The notes below the pieces were generated by a model. That model was given only the letters and a program-made list of their open reading frames with translations, was not told the origin of the DNA and did not search any database. The position numbers and the translations under genes are program-made. This document shows positions 1 through 9,020 of a stretch of 64,000 nucleotides of DNA, piece by piece. This stretch comes from JAHRAW01 sp965212085 (GTDB lineage Bacteria; Pseudomonadota; Gammaproteobacteria; Arenicellales; Poriferihabitantaceae): contig OZ243042.1 of assembly GCA_965212085.1 (NCBI GenBank), positions 930,001 to 994,000 on the forward strand, read 5' to 3'. Position 1 is the stretch's first letter; each line of letters starts with the position of its first letter.

Positions 1-1276
1 TCTGCTCCAGGGTTTTGGCGCCGATGCCGCGGGTCGGCAGGTTGACGACGCGCTCGAACGCCGGGTCCGAGTCGCGGTTGGCGACCAGCCGCAGGTAGGC
101 CAGCGCGTCCTTGATTTCGGCGCGCTCAAAAAACCGCAGGCCGCCGTACACCCGGTAGGGCATGCCGGCGGACAGCAACTGCTCTTCAAAGACCCGCGAC
201 TGGGCGTTGGAGCGGTACAACAACGCCACGCCGTCGCGCCGGTTGCCGCGCTCCACCCAGTGCTCGATGCTTTGCACCGCAAAGCGCGCTTCGTCAATTT
301 CGTTGCTCGCGGCGTACAGGCGGATCGGCTCGCCGGCGGGGGCATCGGTCCACAACTCCTTGCCCAGCCGCCCGGCGTTGTTGGCGATGACCGCGTTGGC
401 GGCGTTCAGGATGTTGCCGCTGGAGCGGTAGTTCTGCTCGAGGCGCAGGAGCGCGGCACCGGGAAAATCTTTTTCGAAACTCAGCAGGTTCTCCACCTTT
501 GCCCCGCGCCAGCCGTAAATGGACTGGTCGTCGTCGCCCACGGCAAACAGATTGCCGTGGGCCGCGCTCAGCAGGCGCAGCCACCGGTACTGAATGGCGT
601 TGGTGTCCTGGAACTCGTCCACCAGCACGTGTTGGAAGCGCTGCTGATAGGCCTCGCGAATGGTCTGGTTACGCTGAAACAATTCCAGCGTGCGCAGCAG
701 GAGTTCGGCAAAATCCACCAGCCCGAAGCGCCGGCAAACCTCCTCGTAGGCGAGGTAGATGCGGTGCAGGGTCTGCTGCTGGACGTCGTTGCCCGCCGGC
801 AGGTTTTGGGGGCGGCGCGCCTCTTCCTTGTGGGAGTTGATCATCCACTGCACCTGCCGGGGCGGCCAGTGCGCTTCGTCGAGGCTCAACTCCCGCAGCA
901 CCCGGCGGATCAGCCGGTATTGGTCGTCGCTATCGAGAATCTCGAAAGCCTGCGGCAGCCCGGCCTCCGCGAAGTGCATGCGCAACAGCCGGTGGCACAG
1001 GCCGTGGAACGTGCCCATCCACAGCCCGCCCGGGGGCACGCGCAGCAGTTCCTCAATGCGCCCGCGCATTTCCCTGGAAGCCTTGTTGGTGAAGGTGACC
1101 GCGAGAATGGCCGGCGGCGAAATCCGTTGCGCCCGCACCAGCCACGCAACCCGGTGGGTGAGCACCCGGGTTTTGCCGCTGCCGGCGCCGGCCAGCACCA
1201 GCAGCGGCCCCGGCGGCGCCTCCACGGCCCGGCGCTGGGCGTCGTTGAGGCCGTCAAAAATGGGCGAAGCATCCAT
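1..1276 (-). CDS. uvrD: DNA helicase II UvrD, N-terminal part (runs off window)
   Basis: Superfamily 1 3'-5' DNA helicase acting in mismatch and nucleotide-excision repair. The frame is open from an ATG at 1276 to the window edge, giving about 425 of the usual ~720 residues; the C-terminus lies outside. Visible motifs are Walker A AGAGSGKT (29-36), the Walker B/motif II segment VDEFQDTN (about 218-225), motif III GDDDQSIYGW (about 246) and the motif IV region EQNYRS. The N-terminus matches what I recall of E. coli UvrD closely (GTFHGL, HRLLR, PPRQ), which favours UvrD over Rep or PcrA. Upstream lies a 205-bp spacer shared with a divergent aminotransferase gene. The identification is firm; only completeness is unknown. 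Confidence 0.95.
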   Translation of the reverse strand, partial: MDASPIFDGLNDAQRRAVEAPPGPLLVLAGAGSGKTRVLTHRVAWLVRAQRISPPAILAVTFTNKASREMRGRIEELLRVPPGGLWMGTFHGLCHRLLRMHFAEAGLPQAFEILDSDDQYRLIRRVLRELSLDEAHWPPRQVQWMINSHKEEARRPQNLPAGNDVQQQTLHRIYLAYEEVCRRFGLVDFAELLLRTLELFQRNQTIREAYQQRFQHVLVDEFQDTNAIQYRWLRLLSAAHGNLFAVGDDDQSIYGWRGAKVENLLSFEKDFPGAALLRLEQNYRSSGNILNAANAVIANNAGRLGKELWTDAPAGEPIRLYAASNEIDEARFAVQSIEHWVERGNRRDGVALLYRSNAQSRVFEEQLLSAGMPYRVYGGLRFFERAEIKDALAYLRLVANRDSDPAFERVVNLPTRGIGAKTLEQ

Positions 1277-1481
1277 CAATGGATTGTACCCGGTATCCGC
1301 AGCCGATAAAATTGACGGGGGCGGTGTGCGCACTATCCTAGCCTGATCCTGGCCTAATGCAACCGGCGAATCTGGCGCTGTTGCCGGCCCGCGCAAAGGG
1401 CATAATTGCGCGTGATGCGGCCAACCGGCCGCCGGTATTTCATATACCCCTTTCATGTAACCTCAACGGCGGACAGTAGCG

Positions 1482-2888
1482 ATGAACAGAGCAATCAACC
1501 CCGTGGACGGCCCGGACGGCGTGGACAGCGGCAAAATCCTCAGCGATGACAAGGCTCACGTCTGGCACCACCTCAGCCAGCATAAACCCCTGGAAACCGC
1601 CGACCCCATGGTCATCGTTGAAGGCCGGGGCATGCGGATTCGGGACATCAACGGCAAGACCTACCTCGACGCCGCCTCCGGGGGGGTGTGGACCGTCAAC
1701 GTCGGCTACGGCCGCGAAAGCATCGCCAAAGCGGTGCATGACCAGTTGCTGAAGATGTGCTACTTCGCCAACTTCGCCGGCAACATTCCCGGCACGCGCT
1801 TCGCCGAAAAACTGCTGGGGAAAATGCCGGGGCTGAACCGCGTGTACTATTCCAATTCCGGCTCCGAGGCCAACGAAAAGGGCTACAAACTGGTGCGCCA
1901 ACTGGCGGCGTTGAAGAACAACGGCCAAAAACACAAAATCGTGTACCGCGACCGCGACTACCACGGCACCACCATCACCGCCCTCAGTTCAACCGGCCAG
2001 TCCCAGCGCAAAGACCAGTACGGGCCGTTCACGCCGGGCTTCGTCGAAATGCCCCACTGCCTCGCCTATCACGCGCCCAACGGCGATGATTCCGACTACG
2101 GTGTGCAGGCCGCCCGGGAACTGGAAAAAGTCATCCTCCGCGAAGGGCCGGACACGGTCGGGTCGGTGGTGCTCGAACCGATCACCGCCGGCGGCGGCGT
2201 GATCGTGCCGCCGCCGGGTTACTTTGAAACCATCGGCGAGATCTGCCGCAAGTACGGCGTGCTGCTGCACATGGACGAGGTGGTGTGCGGCCTCGGGCGC
2301 ACCGGCAAATGGTTCGGCTACCAGCACTTCGGCGTCAAACCCGACATCGTCACCATGGCCAAAGGCATCGCCAGCGGCTACGCCGCCATTTCCGTCACCG
2401 TCACCACCGAAGACCTGTTCAACGAGTTCCTCGCCGAACCCGGCGAAAAACTGCACTACTTCCGGGACATCAGCACCTTCGGCGGCTGCGCCGGCGGCCC
2501 CGCCGCCGCCCTCGAAAACCTGCGCATCATCGAAGACGAAAACCTGCTCGAAAACGCGGCGGTGATGGGCGATTACCTGATGGACCGCTTGCTGGAACTG
2601 CAGGACAAACACGCCATCATCGGCGACGTGCGCGGCAAGGGCCTGTTCGCCGGCGCCGAGTTGGTCGCCGATCGCGCCACCCGCGAACCCGTTGACGAAT
2701 CCGTCACCGCCGCCGTGGTCGCCGACTGCCTCAAACAGGGCGTGATGATCGGGCGCACCAACCGCAGCTTCCCCCGGCACAACAACACCCTGTGCCTGAG
2801 CCCGGCGTTGATTTGCACCAAAGACGACCTCAACGAGATCGTTGCCGCGCTGGATAACGCGCTGGGGGGTGTGGCGAACCGCGCTTGA
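1482..2888 (+). CDS. tpa: Class III aminotransferase, probable taurine-pyruvate aminotransferase
   Basis: Cytosolic PLP enzyme of 468 residues. The probable reaction is taurine + pyruvate to sulfoacetaldehyde + alanine, the entry step of taurine breakdown. Family features seen: the SNSGSEAN phosphate-binding loop (124-131), the DEV aspartate that holds the PLP ring nitrogen (D265), and the Schiff-base lysine in TMAKG (K294). The substrate call rests on close recalled similarity to Tpa proteins, including AHVWHHLSQHKP near the N-terminus, GGVWTVNVGYGRE and the FRDISTFGGC stretch; those are from memory, not a search. No sulfoacetaldehyde acetyltransferase (xsc) or taurine transporter lies beside it. 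If the substrate call is wrong, it is another omega-amino acid:pyruvate transaminase. No clear ribosome site precedes the ATG. Confidence 0.75.
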   Translation: MNRAINPVDGPDGVDSGKILSDDKAHVWHHLSQHKPLETADPMVIVEGRGMRIRDINGKTYLDAASGGVWTVNVGYGRESIAKAVHDQLLKMCYFANFAGNIPGTRFAEKLLGKMPGLNRVYYSNSGSEANEKGYKLVRQLAALKNNGQKHKIVYRDRDYHGTTITALSSTGQSQRKDQYGPFTPGFVEMPHCLAYHAPNGDDSDYGVQAARELEKVILREGPDTVGSVVLEPITAGGGVIVPPPGYFETIGEICRKYGVLLHMDEVVCGLGRTGKWFGYQHFGVKPDIVTMAKGIASGYAAISVTVTTEDLFNEFLAEPGEKLHYFRDISTFGGCAGGPAAALENLRIIEDENLLENAAVMGDYLMDRLLELQDKHAIIGDVRGKGLFAGAELVADRATREPVDESVTAAVVADCLKQGVMIGRTNRSFPRHNNTLCLSPALICTKDDLNEIVAALDNALGGVANRA

Positions 2889-2906
2889 ACGCTTGAATGT
2901 AAGTAG

Positions 2907-2983
2907 TGGTGGCTACGCCCTGGCTCGAACAGGGGACCTCATCATTATGAGTGATGCGCTCTAACCGGCTGAGCTACGTAGCC
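2907..2983 (-). tRNA. tRNA-Met (CAT), elongator type
   Basis: A 77-nt cloverleaf with encoded CCA at 2907-2909. The acceptor stem begins GGCTACG and pairs with CGTAGCC. The D arm is GCTC/GAGC, the anticodon stem CATCA/TGATG with loop CTCATAA gives anticodon CAT, and the T loop is TTCGAGC. The acceptor starts with a paired G, unlike initiator tRNA with its C1:A72 mismatch, and the sequence closely matches the elongator tRNA-Met of E. coli. A tRNA-Ile2 read through lysidine also has CAT but differs in acceptor sequence, so it is less likely. Confidence 0.95.
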
Positions 2984-3070
2984 ACGGGGGGATTTCGCGG
3001 AGGTGCAACGGCGCGAAGAATAGCGCAAACCCCGTGACGGCGCAATAGCGGCGTGGCCGGGGCGGCGCGG

Positions 3071-3079
3071 TGTTATACT
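3071..3079 (+). promoter_or_regulatory. Extended -10 promoter element for galE
   Basis: TGTTATACT is an extended -10 (TGn followed by TATACT, five of six matches to TATAAT). No convincing -35 is visible 16-18 bp upstream, as expected for an extended -10 promoter. It lies inside the longest possible galE reading frame, so the real start must be downstream. Confidence 0.5.
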
Positions 3080-3120
3080 GCGCCGATGCCCGACCACCAC
3101 ATCAAAACCCAATCGTGATC

Positions 3121-4137
3121 GTGAAGCGCGTGCTGGTCACCGGTGGCGCGGGTTATATCGGCTCCCATACCGCCCTGCGGCTGGTTGAGGCGGGGCACGA
3201 CGTGGTAGTGCTCGACAACCTGTACTCCGGGCATCGTTGGGCGGTGCCGGAGCGGGCCGGGTTTGCGGAGGGGAACATCGCCGACCGGGAGTTGGTGGGC
3301 AACATTCTCCGCGAGCGGCGCATTGACGCGGTGATACATTTCGCCGGTCATATCGTGGTTCCCGAGTCGGTGGAAAATCCCGGCAAGTACTACCGCAACA
3401 ACGTAGTCGGCTCGTTCAACCTGATAGAGGCCTGCATCGCCGGCGGAGTCGGCCACTTCGTGTTTTCATCGAGCGCCGCGGTCTATGGGATTCCGCGCAA
3501 CGGTTCGCCCGGCGGCGGCATCACGGGCACGGGTATCGCGGAAACCGCCGACCCCGCGCCGATCAATCCCTACGGAAGCGGCAAACTGATAACCGAATGG
3601 ACCCTGCGGGATCTGGCCGCCGGTGCCGGGGGGCGCTTCAAGTTCGTGGCGTTGCGCTACTTCAACGTCGCCGGCGCCCGCGCCGACGGCACACTCGGCC
3701 AGGCCACGCCCCGGGCCACGCACCTGATCAAGGTGGCGTGTCAGGCGGCCTGCGGGGTGCGGGACGGCCTGAGCGTGTTCGGCGACGACTACCCGACCCC
3801 CGACGGCACCTGCATCCGCGACTACATCCACGTCGAAGATCTGGCCGCGGCCCATCTCGACGCCCTCGACTACCTGGACGCGGGCGGCGAGAGCGCGGCG
3901 ATGAACTGCGGTTACGGGCACGGTCACAGCGTCAGGGAAGTGATCGAATGCGTCAAAGCGGTCAGCGGCGTGGATTTTCCGGTGACCATCGCGCCCCGCC
4001 GGGCCGGCGACCCGCCCGCGCTGGTGGCCGACAACGCCCTGATTCGCCAACGCCTCGGCTGGACTCCGCGCTACGACGACCTGACCACCATCTGCCACAC
4101 GGCGTACCGGTGGGAACAGGCGTTGTTGAAACGCTGA
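3121..4137 (+). CDS. galE: UDP-glucose 4-epimerase
   Basis: Interconverts UDP-glucose and UDP-galactose with tightly bound NAD, feeding LPS and capsule sugars. The Rossmann motif GGAGYIG lies at 8-14, the catalytic serine cluster SSSAAVYG near 116, and the YxxxK pair at Y151/K155 in the NPYGSGK segment. I chose the GTG at 3121 because it gives the family's usual MKxxLVTGG beginning; GTG at 3115 is equally possible. The frame is open to 3070, but that start overlaps a -10 promoter element. Length is 338 residues, normal for GalE. A glycine-rich insertion follows the serine motif. A Pgi-like gene follows 70 bp later on the same strand. Confidence 0.92.
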   Translation: MKRVLVTGGAGYIGSHTALRLVEAGHDVVVLDNLYSGHRWAVPERAGFAEGNIADRELVGNILRERRIDAVIHFAGHIVVPESVENPGKYYRNNVVGSFNLIEACIAGGVGHFVFSSSAAVYGIPRNGSPGGGITGTGIAETADPAPINPYGSGKLITEWTLRDLAAGAGGRFKFVALRYFNVAGARADGTLGQATPRATHLIKVACQAACGVRDGLSVFGDDYPTPDGTCIRDYIHVEDLAAAHLDALDYLDAGGESAAMNCGYGHGHSVREVIECVKAVSGVDFPVTIAPRRAGDPPALVADNALIRQRLGWTPRYDDLTTICHTAYRWEQALLKR

Positions 4138-4145
4138 GCGGCGGC

Positions 4146-4211
4146 CTGAATGGTGGTCAACGCCAACGCATCCGCATCATGCAGTTGATCAGCCGCGACC
4201 CCCGGTTTTGA
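4146..4211 (+). pseudogene. Possible remnant of an ABC-transporter ATPase signature
   Basis: The short galE-pgi spacer reads, in one frame ending at a TGA (4209-4211), L-N-G-G-Q-R-Q-R-I followed by an I-S-R-D-P-R-F tail. This closely resembles the ABC signature LSGGQRQRI and the RDPRF that precedes Walker B in exporter-type ATPases. No Walker A or the rest of a nucleotide-binding domain is present around it, so if real it is about 22 codons of a lost gene. Chance resemblance cannot be excluded over so short a stretch. Confidence 0.35.
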
Positions 4212-5860
4212 CCGAGCACCCGAACAATCCCGCCTCGCGGTTGTGGCGGAAGGATGTGTCGCTGTGGCAGTCTGCGGCGGACCACGCCGATGCCATCACC
4301 GCCCGGCTCGGCTGGCTGCACGGCGTTGAATGGATGCAGGCCCGCGCCGGCGAACTGCGCGCATTTGCCGGGCAAATCGCCGAATCCGGCCACTACGAGC
4401 GGGCGATTTTGCTGGGCATGGGCGGGTCAAGCCTCGCCCCGGCGGTGTTTGCCTCGTTGTTTGAGCCCGCGCCGGGCGGTTTGCCGCTGGCGGTCGTAGA
4501 CACCACCCACCCCGGCGAGATCGCCCGCATCGCCGATGGCGACCTGCGCCGCTGCCTGTTCATCGTCTCCAGCAAATCCGGCGACACCGTTGAAACCATC
4601 GATCTCTATCATTTCTTCCACGCACAACTGGCGGCGCAGTGCGATGACCCCGGCGCCCGCTTCGTGATGATCACCGATGAAGGATCAAACCTCCACCGCC
4701 TGGGACAATCGGGTCCGTGCAACAAAATCTTCCTCAACCCGGACGACGTCGGCGGGCGCTACTCCGCGCTCAGTTACTTCGGCATGGTACCCGCCGCGTT
4801 GCTGGGGGTGGATATTGACGAACTGCTCGGGCGCGCCCAAAGATTTTGCGCGACCACGAAAGCCGACGACCCGGCGCAAAACCCGGCGCTGGCCCTGGGA
4901 ATGTTCCTCGGCCGCAGCGCCCTTGCCGGCAGGGATAAACTGATCTTGCGCCTGCCCCGCCGCCTCGGCGTCTTTGGGTTGTGGGTCGAGCAACTGATCG
5001 CCGAGAGCACCGGCAAAGACGGCAAGGGTCTGGTGCCGGTGGTGGCCGGCAACAGTGGACTTGGCCCGGAAAGTAACTTGTATGGCGGCGGCGCAGACCG
5101 GATCAACGTCCGCATCGGGTATGACGACCAAAAACAACGGGCCGATCAAGCGACGGATGCGACGGACTGGACGCTGCCATTCGACGACCCGTACCAACTC
5201 GGCGCCGAATATTTCCGCTGGCAAGTCGCCACCGCCGTCGCCGCCGCCTGCATCGGCGTCAATCCCTTCGACCAACCCGACGTGGCGCAGAGCAAAAAAA
5301 CCACGGCTCTGTTCATCCACGGGAGCGAACAACCGCCCGCGCCCGCCTGCCGGGGCGAGCACTACGACTTGCACTATCCGCCCCATCTCGACGCCGGCGC
5401 GCCACCATCCGGGCATTCGTCCCAAGACCTCATCGCCGAATTCCGCCGCACCCTGGAACCGGGCTGCTACCTGGGCCTGCTGGCGTACCTGCCCGAAGAC
5501 CCGCGCATCCTGTCGCTGCTGCAAACCCTGGGCGCGCGGGCCGCCGGCCGGTGGGGCATCGTCACCACCCTCGGCATCGGCCCCCGCTACCTGCATTCCA
5601 CCGGACAGCTGCACAAGGGCGGACCGCCCGGCGGCCGCTTCATTCAGTTCATCGCCGACGCCGATGCCGGCGGGGCTGATGGAGCCGACCAGCCGGTGCC
5701 GCAACGAGATTACACCTTCGGGGAGTTGTACCGGGCCCAGGCCGACGGGGATTTTTCGGTGCTGGGGCGGCGTGGCGCGGTGATGCGCGTGCGCTTGAAA
5801 GCGGATAGACTGCGGGCGTTGGCGGCCTTTGTGGACGACTTCACCGGCCCGCAATCATAA
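4208..5860 (+). CDS. pgi: Glucose-6-phosphate isomerase-like protein
   Basis: Two SIS domains characteristic of phosphoglucose isomerase, which interconverts glucose-6-P and fructose-6-P. Seen: LLGMGGSSLAP (68-78), the phosphate-binding SSKSGDT (121-127) and ESTGKDGKG (about 256-264). The 550-residue sequence resembles the isomerase half of transaldolase/isomerase fusion proteins more than the classical E. coli Pgi, from memory. The start is TTG at 4208; no other start is obvious before the conserved part. An Asp/Gly/Ala-rich insertion (about 481-492) sits in the C-terminal region. Likely co-transcribed with galE, so the pair would control flow into nucleotide sugars. Confidence 0.82.
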   Translation: MTEHPNNPASRLWRKDVSLWQSAADHADAITARLGWLHGVEWMQARAGELRAFAGQIAESGHYERAILLGMGGSSLAPAVFASLFEPAPGGLPLAVVDTTHPGEIARIADGDLRRCLFIVSSKSGDTVETIDLYHFFHAQLAAQCDDPGARFVMITDEGSNLHRLGQSGPCNKIFLNPDDVGGRYSALSYFGMVPAALLGVDIDELLGRAQRFCATTKADDPAQNPALALGMFLGRSALAGRDKLILRLPRRLGVFGLWVEQLIAESTGKDGKGLVPVVAGNSGLGPESNLYGGGADRINVRIGYDDQKQRADQATDATDWTLPFDDPYQLGAEYFRWQVATAVAAACIGVNPFDQPDVAQSKKTTALFIHGSEQPPAPACRGEHYDLHYPPHLDAGAPPSGHSSQDLIAEFRRTLEPGCYLGLLAYLPEDPRILSLLQTLGARAAGRWGIVTTLGIGPRYLHSTGQLHKGGPPGGRFIQFIADADAGGADGADQPVPQRDYTFGELYRAQADGDFSVLGRRGAVMRVRLKADRLRALAAFVDDFTGPQS

Positions 5861-5907
5861 CCAACGCAACCGCCACGATTTTCACGCGACCCTCATATAA
5901 TTTCGGG

Positions 5908-6828
5908 ATGATGACTTTTCAACAACTGATCATGGCGCTCCAGGAATACTGGGCGAAGCAGGGATGCGTCATCATGCAGCCCTACGATATGGAGGTCGGC
6001 GCCGGCACTTTTCATCCGTCAACCTTTCTCGCCGCGGTGGGGCCGGAGCACCTGCGGGCGGCCTACGTGCAACCATCGCGGCGGCCCGCCGACGGCCGCT
6101 ACGGCGAAAACCCCAACCGATTGCAGCACTATTTCCAGTTCCAGGTGGTGCTCAAACCGTCCCCCGATGATTTCCAGGAACGCTACCTGGACTCCCTGGC
6201 CGCCCTCGGATTGGACTTTCTCAAAGACGACGTGCGCTTCGTTGAAGACGACTGGGAATCCCCGACCCTCGGTGCCTGGGGGCTGGGCTGGGAAGTGTGG
6301 CTGAACGGCATGGAGGTTACCCAGTTCACCTATTTCCAGCAGGTCGGCGGCCTCGACTGCCGGCCGGTTACCGGCGAGATCACCTACGGACTTGAACGCA
6401 TCGCCATGCACCTGCAAGGCGCCGACAACCTGTTCGACCTGGTGTGGAGCGACGGCCCGGCGGGGCGCTACACCTACCGCGACCTGTACCATCAAAACGA
6501 GGTCGAACAATCCGCCTACAACTTTCGGCACGCCGATGTGGACGACCTGTGCAAACAGTTCGACGCCGCCGAGCGGATGTGCCGCGTTCTGCTGGAGCAT
6601 CAACTGCCGCTGCCGGCCTACGAGCAGACCCTGCGGGCTTCGCATACCTTCAACCTGCTGGACGCCCGCCGCGCCATCGGCGTCACCGAACGGGCGCGGT
6701 ATATTGGCCGCGTGCGCGCGCTGGCGCGCGGGGTTGCGCAGGGTTATTACGACAAGCGCGAGGCACTGGGTTTCCCCCGGCAGCCGGGTAGCAGCGGCGG
6801 CAAAAAAACCCGGCGCGGGCCAACATAA
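5908..6828 (+). CDS. glyQ: Glycine-tRNA ligase, alpha subunit
   Basis: Catalytic subunit of the bacterial alpha2beta2 glycyl-tRNA synthetase, 306 residues, the usual length. It begins with the family-typical segment FQQLIMALQEYWAKQGC and contains the conserved MEVGAGTFHPSTFL and YVQPSRRPADGRYG stretches with class II synthetase motifs. The stop codon overlaps the glyS start (TAATG), implying translational coupling. It heads a five-gene operon: glyQ, glyS, a MazG-like gene, gmhB and plsC. Confidence 0.97.
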   Translation: MMTFQQLIMALQEYWAKQGCVIMQPYDMEVGAGTFHPSTFLAAVGPEHLRAAYVQPSRRPADGRYGENPNRLQHYFQFQVVLKPSPDDFQERYLDSLAALGLDFLKDDVRFVEDDWESPTLGAWGLGWEVWLNGMEVTQFTYFQQVGGLDCRPVTGEITYGLERIAMHLQGADNLFDLVWSDGPAGRYTYRDLYHQNEVEQSAYNFRHADVDDLCKQFDAAERMCRVLLEHQLPLPAYEQTLRASHTFNLLDARRAIGVTERARYIGRVRALARGVAQGYYDKREALGFPRQPGSSGGKKTRRGPT

Positions 6829-9020
6829 TGGTAATGGCACCAAAAAAAACCCGCCCCACAAACGGTCCCGCCGTGCGGCGCGCCAACCTGCTGATCGAGA
6901 TCGGCGTTGAGGAACTGCCGCCGCGGACCTTGCAGACGCTGGCCGAAGCATTCGCCGCCGGGCTTGTGCGGGGGCTGGTGGAAGCCGGGGTGCTCGATGA
7001 CGGGCCGGACAACCATCATTGTTTCGCCACCCCCCGGCGGCTGGCGGTGCTGGTGCGCGGCGTGGCGGCCCGGCAGCCGGGATATGTGACGGAGCGTCGC
7101 GGGCCTTCGCTGCGGGCGGCTTACGACGACCACGGCAAGCCGAGCCGGGCCGCGGAGGGCTTTGCCAAATCCTGCGGCGGCGGGGTTACCGTGGCGCAAC
7201 TCGATACCCTGAAGAACGAACAAGGGGCGTGGCTGGTGTACCGGCAAAAGGTCGCCGGGCTACAACTGGCGGAGATCGTCACCGACTGCCTCGGCGAAAG
7301 CGTGCGGCGCTTGCCCATCGCCCGGCGCATGCGCTGGGGGGCGCGTTCGGTGGAGTTCGTCAGGCCGGCGCACTGGCTGCTGGCCTTGCACGGCGCCGGC
7401 GTACTCAAGAGCCAAGTGCTGGGCCTAAAAGCGGATCGCTTCACCCGTGGCCACCGCTTCCACGCCACGGGCAAACTGCGAATTTCCAACGCCGATGCCG
7501 ATGCCGACGCCGATGGTTATGCCGCGTTGCTCGAATCCGAAGGCAGGGTGATCGCGGATTTTGACCGGCGGCGGGGCGTCATCCAAAAACAACTCGCGCA
7601 ACTGGCCGCCAAAGCCGGGGCGCGGGTGGTGGCCGACGCCGGCCTGTTGGAGATGGTCACCGGCATGGTGGAATGGCCACGGGCATCATTGGGCGCGTTT
7701 GACGGTGCGTTCCTGAAACTTCCGGGCGAAGTGCTGGTGTCGTGCATGGGCGAACACCAAAAGTATTTCCACCTCACCGATGCCAAAGGCAAACTGCTGC
7801 CCCGCTTCATCGCCGTCAGCAACATCGCGAGCAAATCCCCGGCGCGGGTGCGGCGGGGCAACGAGCGCGTGCTGCGGGCGCGGCTCGCAGACGCCGAATT
7901 TTTCTGGAACAGCGACCTCAAAACGCCCCTGGCATCGCGCACCGAGGAACTCAAGGGCGTGTTGTTTCACAACCGCCTGGGCTCGCTCCACGACAAGACC
8001 GCGCGCGTCTCGCAACTGGCGCGCTTCACCGCCGAGCAACTGAACACCGACGCCGACAATGCCGCGCACGCGGCGTTGTTGTGCAAGGCGGATCTGGTGA
8101 CCGGCATGGTCGGCGAGTTTCCCGAACTGCAGGGCACCATGGGCCGCTACTACGCGAAAAAAGCCGGGGAGGACAAACCGGTGGCGGAGGCCATCGAGCA
8201 GCACTACTGGCCGCGCTATTCCGGCGACCGGCTGCCGCGCACTCCGCTTGCCCAAAGCGTGGCGGTGGCCGACCGCATTGATTCCCTGGCGGGCATTTTT
8301 GCCGGCGGCGAAATCCCCACCGGCGACAAGGATCCTTTCGCGTTGCGCCGCGCCGCCCTCGGCGTGCTGCGCATTCTCATCGAGAAACAACTGGACCTGG
8401 ATTTGCATCAACTGCTGCAGGCCAGCCGGGATATTTATCAAACCGCCGCCGGTGCCGGTAGCGTCACCGTGACGCCGGACGCGGAAACCATCGAGCGGGT
8501 GTTCGAGTTCATGCTCGAGCGGCTCAAGGCCTACTACCAGCCGATGGGATACACTGCCGCGCAACTGGCCTCGGTGATGGCGTGCCGGCCATCCAAACCG
8601 CTGGATTTTGACCGCCGCCTGAAAGCCCTCAGCCACTTCTTCGCCGAACGCCCGGAAGCCGCCGAATCACTGGCGGCGGCCAACAAGCGAATCGCCGGCA
8701 TTCTGGGCAAAGCGGTTGGGGATTTTTCCGCACCGGCGCGCTATGACGAAACCTTGTTCCGGGAAAAAGCCGAAACCGAACTCGCGCGGCAACTCGACCG
8801 CATCGGCGCGCGCGCGCGGTCGTGTTTTGCCGACAATCGCTATGACCGGGGTTTCGCGGCCCTGTCCGAACTCCGGCGGCCGGTGGACTTGTTTTTCGAT
8901 GAAGTGATGGTGATGGACGAAGACGCCGTAATCCGCAACAACCGCCTGGCGTTGCTGGGCCGCATCCGCGAATTGTTCCTCGACGCCGCCGACATATCCT
9001 GCATGGGAGCCGAGCGATGA
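6828..9020 (+). CDS. glyS: Glycine-tRNA ligase, beta subunit
   Basis: tRNA-binding subunit paired with GlyQ. It has 730 residues, slightly over the usual ~690. The N-terminal LLIEIGVEELPPR signature and the FFWNSDLKTPL and GDKDPFALRRAALG segments (HD-like region) are typical. Translation starts at the ATG overlapping the glyQ stop, with a second ATG two codons later. An (Ala-Asp)4 run encoded by four GCCGAY hexamers at 7491-7514 is an unusual low-complexity insertion. The 3' end overlaps the next gene by four bases (ATGA). Confidence 0.97.
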   Translation: MVMAPKKTRPTNGPAVRRANLLIEIGVEELPPRTLQTLAEAFAAGLVRGLVEAGVLDDGPDNHHCFATPRRLAVLVRGVAARQPGYVTERRGPSLRAAYDDHGKPSRAAEGFAKSCGGGVTVAQLDTLKNEQGAWLVYRQKVAGLQLAEIVTDCLGESVRRLPIARRMRWGARSVEFVRPAHWLLALHGAGVLKSQVLGLKADRFTRGHRFHATGKLRISNADADADADGYAALLESEGRVIADFDRRRGVIQKQLAQLAAKAGARVVADAGLLEMVTGMVEWPRASLGAFDGAFLKLPGEVLVSCMGEHQKYFHLTDAKGKLLPRFIAVSNIASKSPARVRRGNERVLRARLADAEFFWNSDLKTPLASRTEELKGVLFHNRLGSLHDKTARVSQLARFTAEQLNTDADNAAHAALLCKADLVTGMVGEFPELQGTMGRYYAKKAGEDKPVAEAIEQHYWPRYSGDRLPRTPLAQSVAVADRIDSLAGIFAGGEIPTGDKDPFALRRAALGVLRILIEKQLDLDLHQLLQASRDIYQTAAGAGSVTVTPDAETIERVFEFMLERLKAYYQPMGYTAAQLASVMACRPSKPLDFDRRLKALSHFFAERPEAAESLAAANKRIAGILGKAVGDFSAPARYDETLFREKAETELARQLDRIGARARSCFADNRYDRGFAALSELRRPVDLFFDEVMVMDEDAVIRNNRLALLGRIRELFLDAADISCMGAER
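7491..7514 (+). repeat. Four tandem 6-bp repeats inside glyS
   Basis: Four consecutive GCCGAT/GCCGAC hexamers encode alternating Ala-Asp in GlyS. The repeat keeps frame. It is one of several 6- or 12-bp tandem repeats inside essential genes in this window. Confidence 0.8.

Noticed and set aside
3070..3120. Extended N-terminus of GalE starting at GTG 3070
   Set aside because: It overlaps an extended -10 promoter and adds 17 residues absent from the family.
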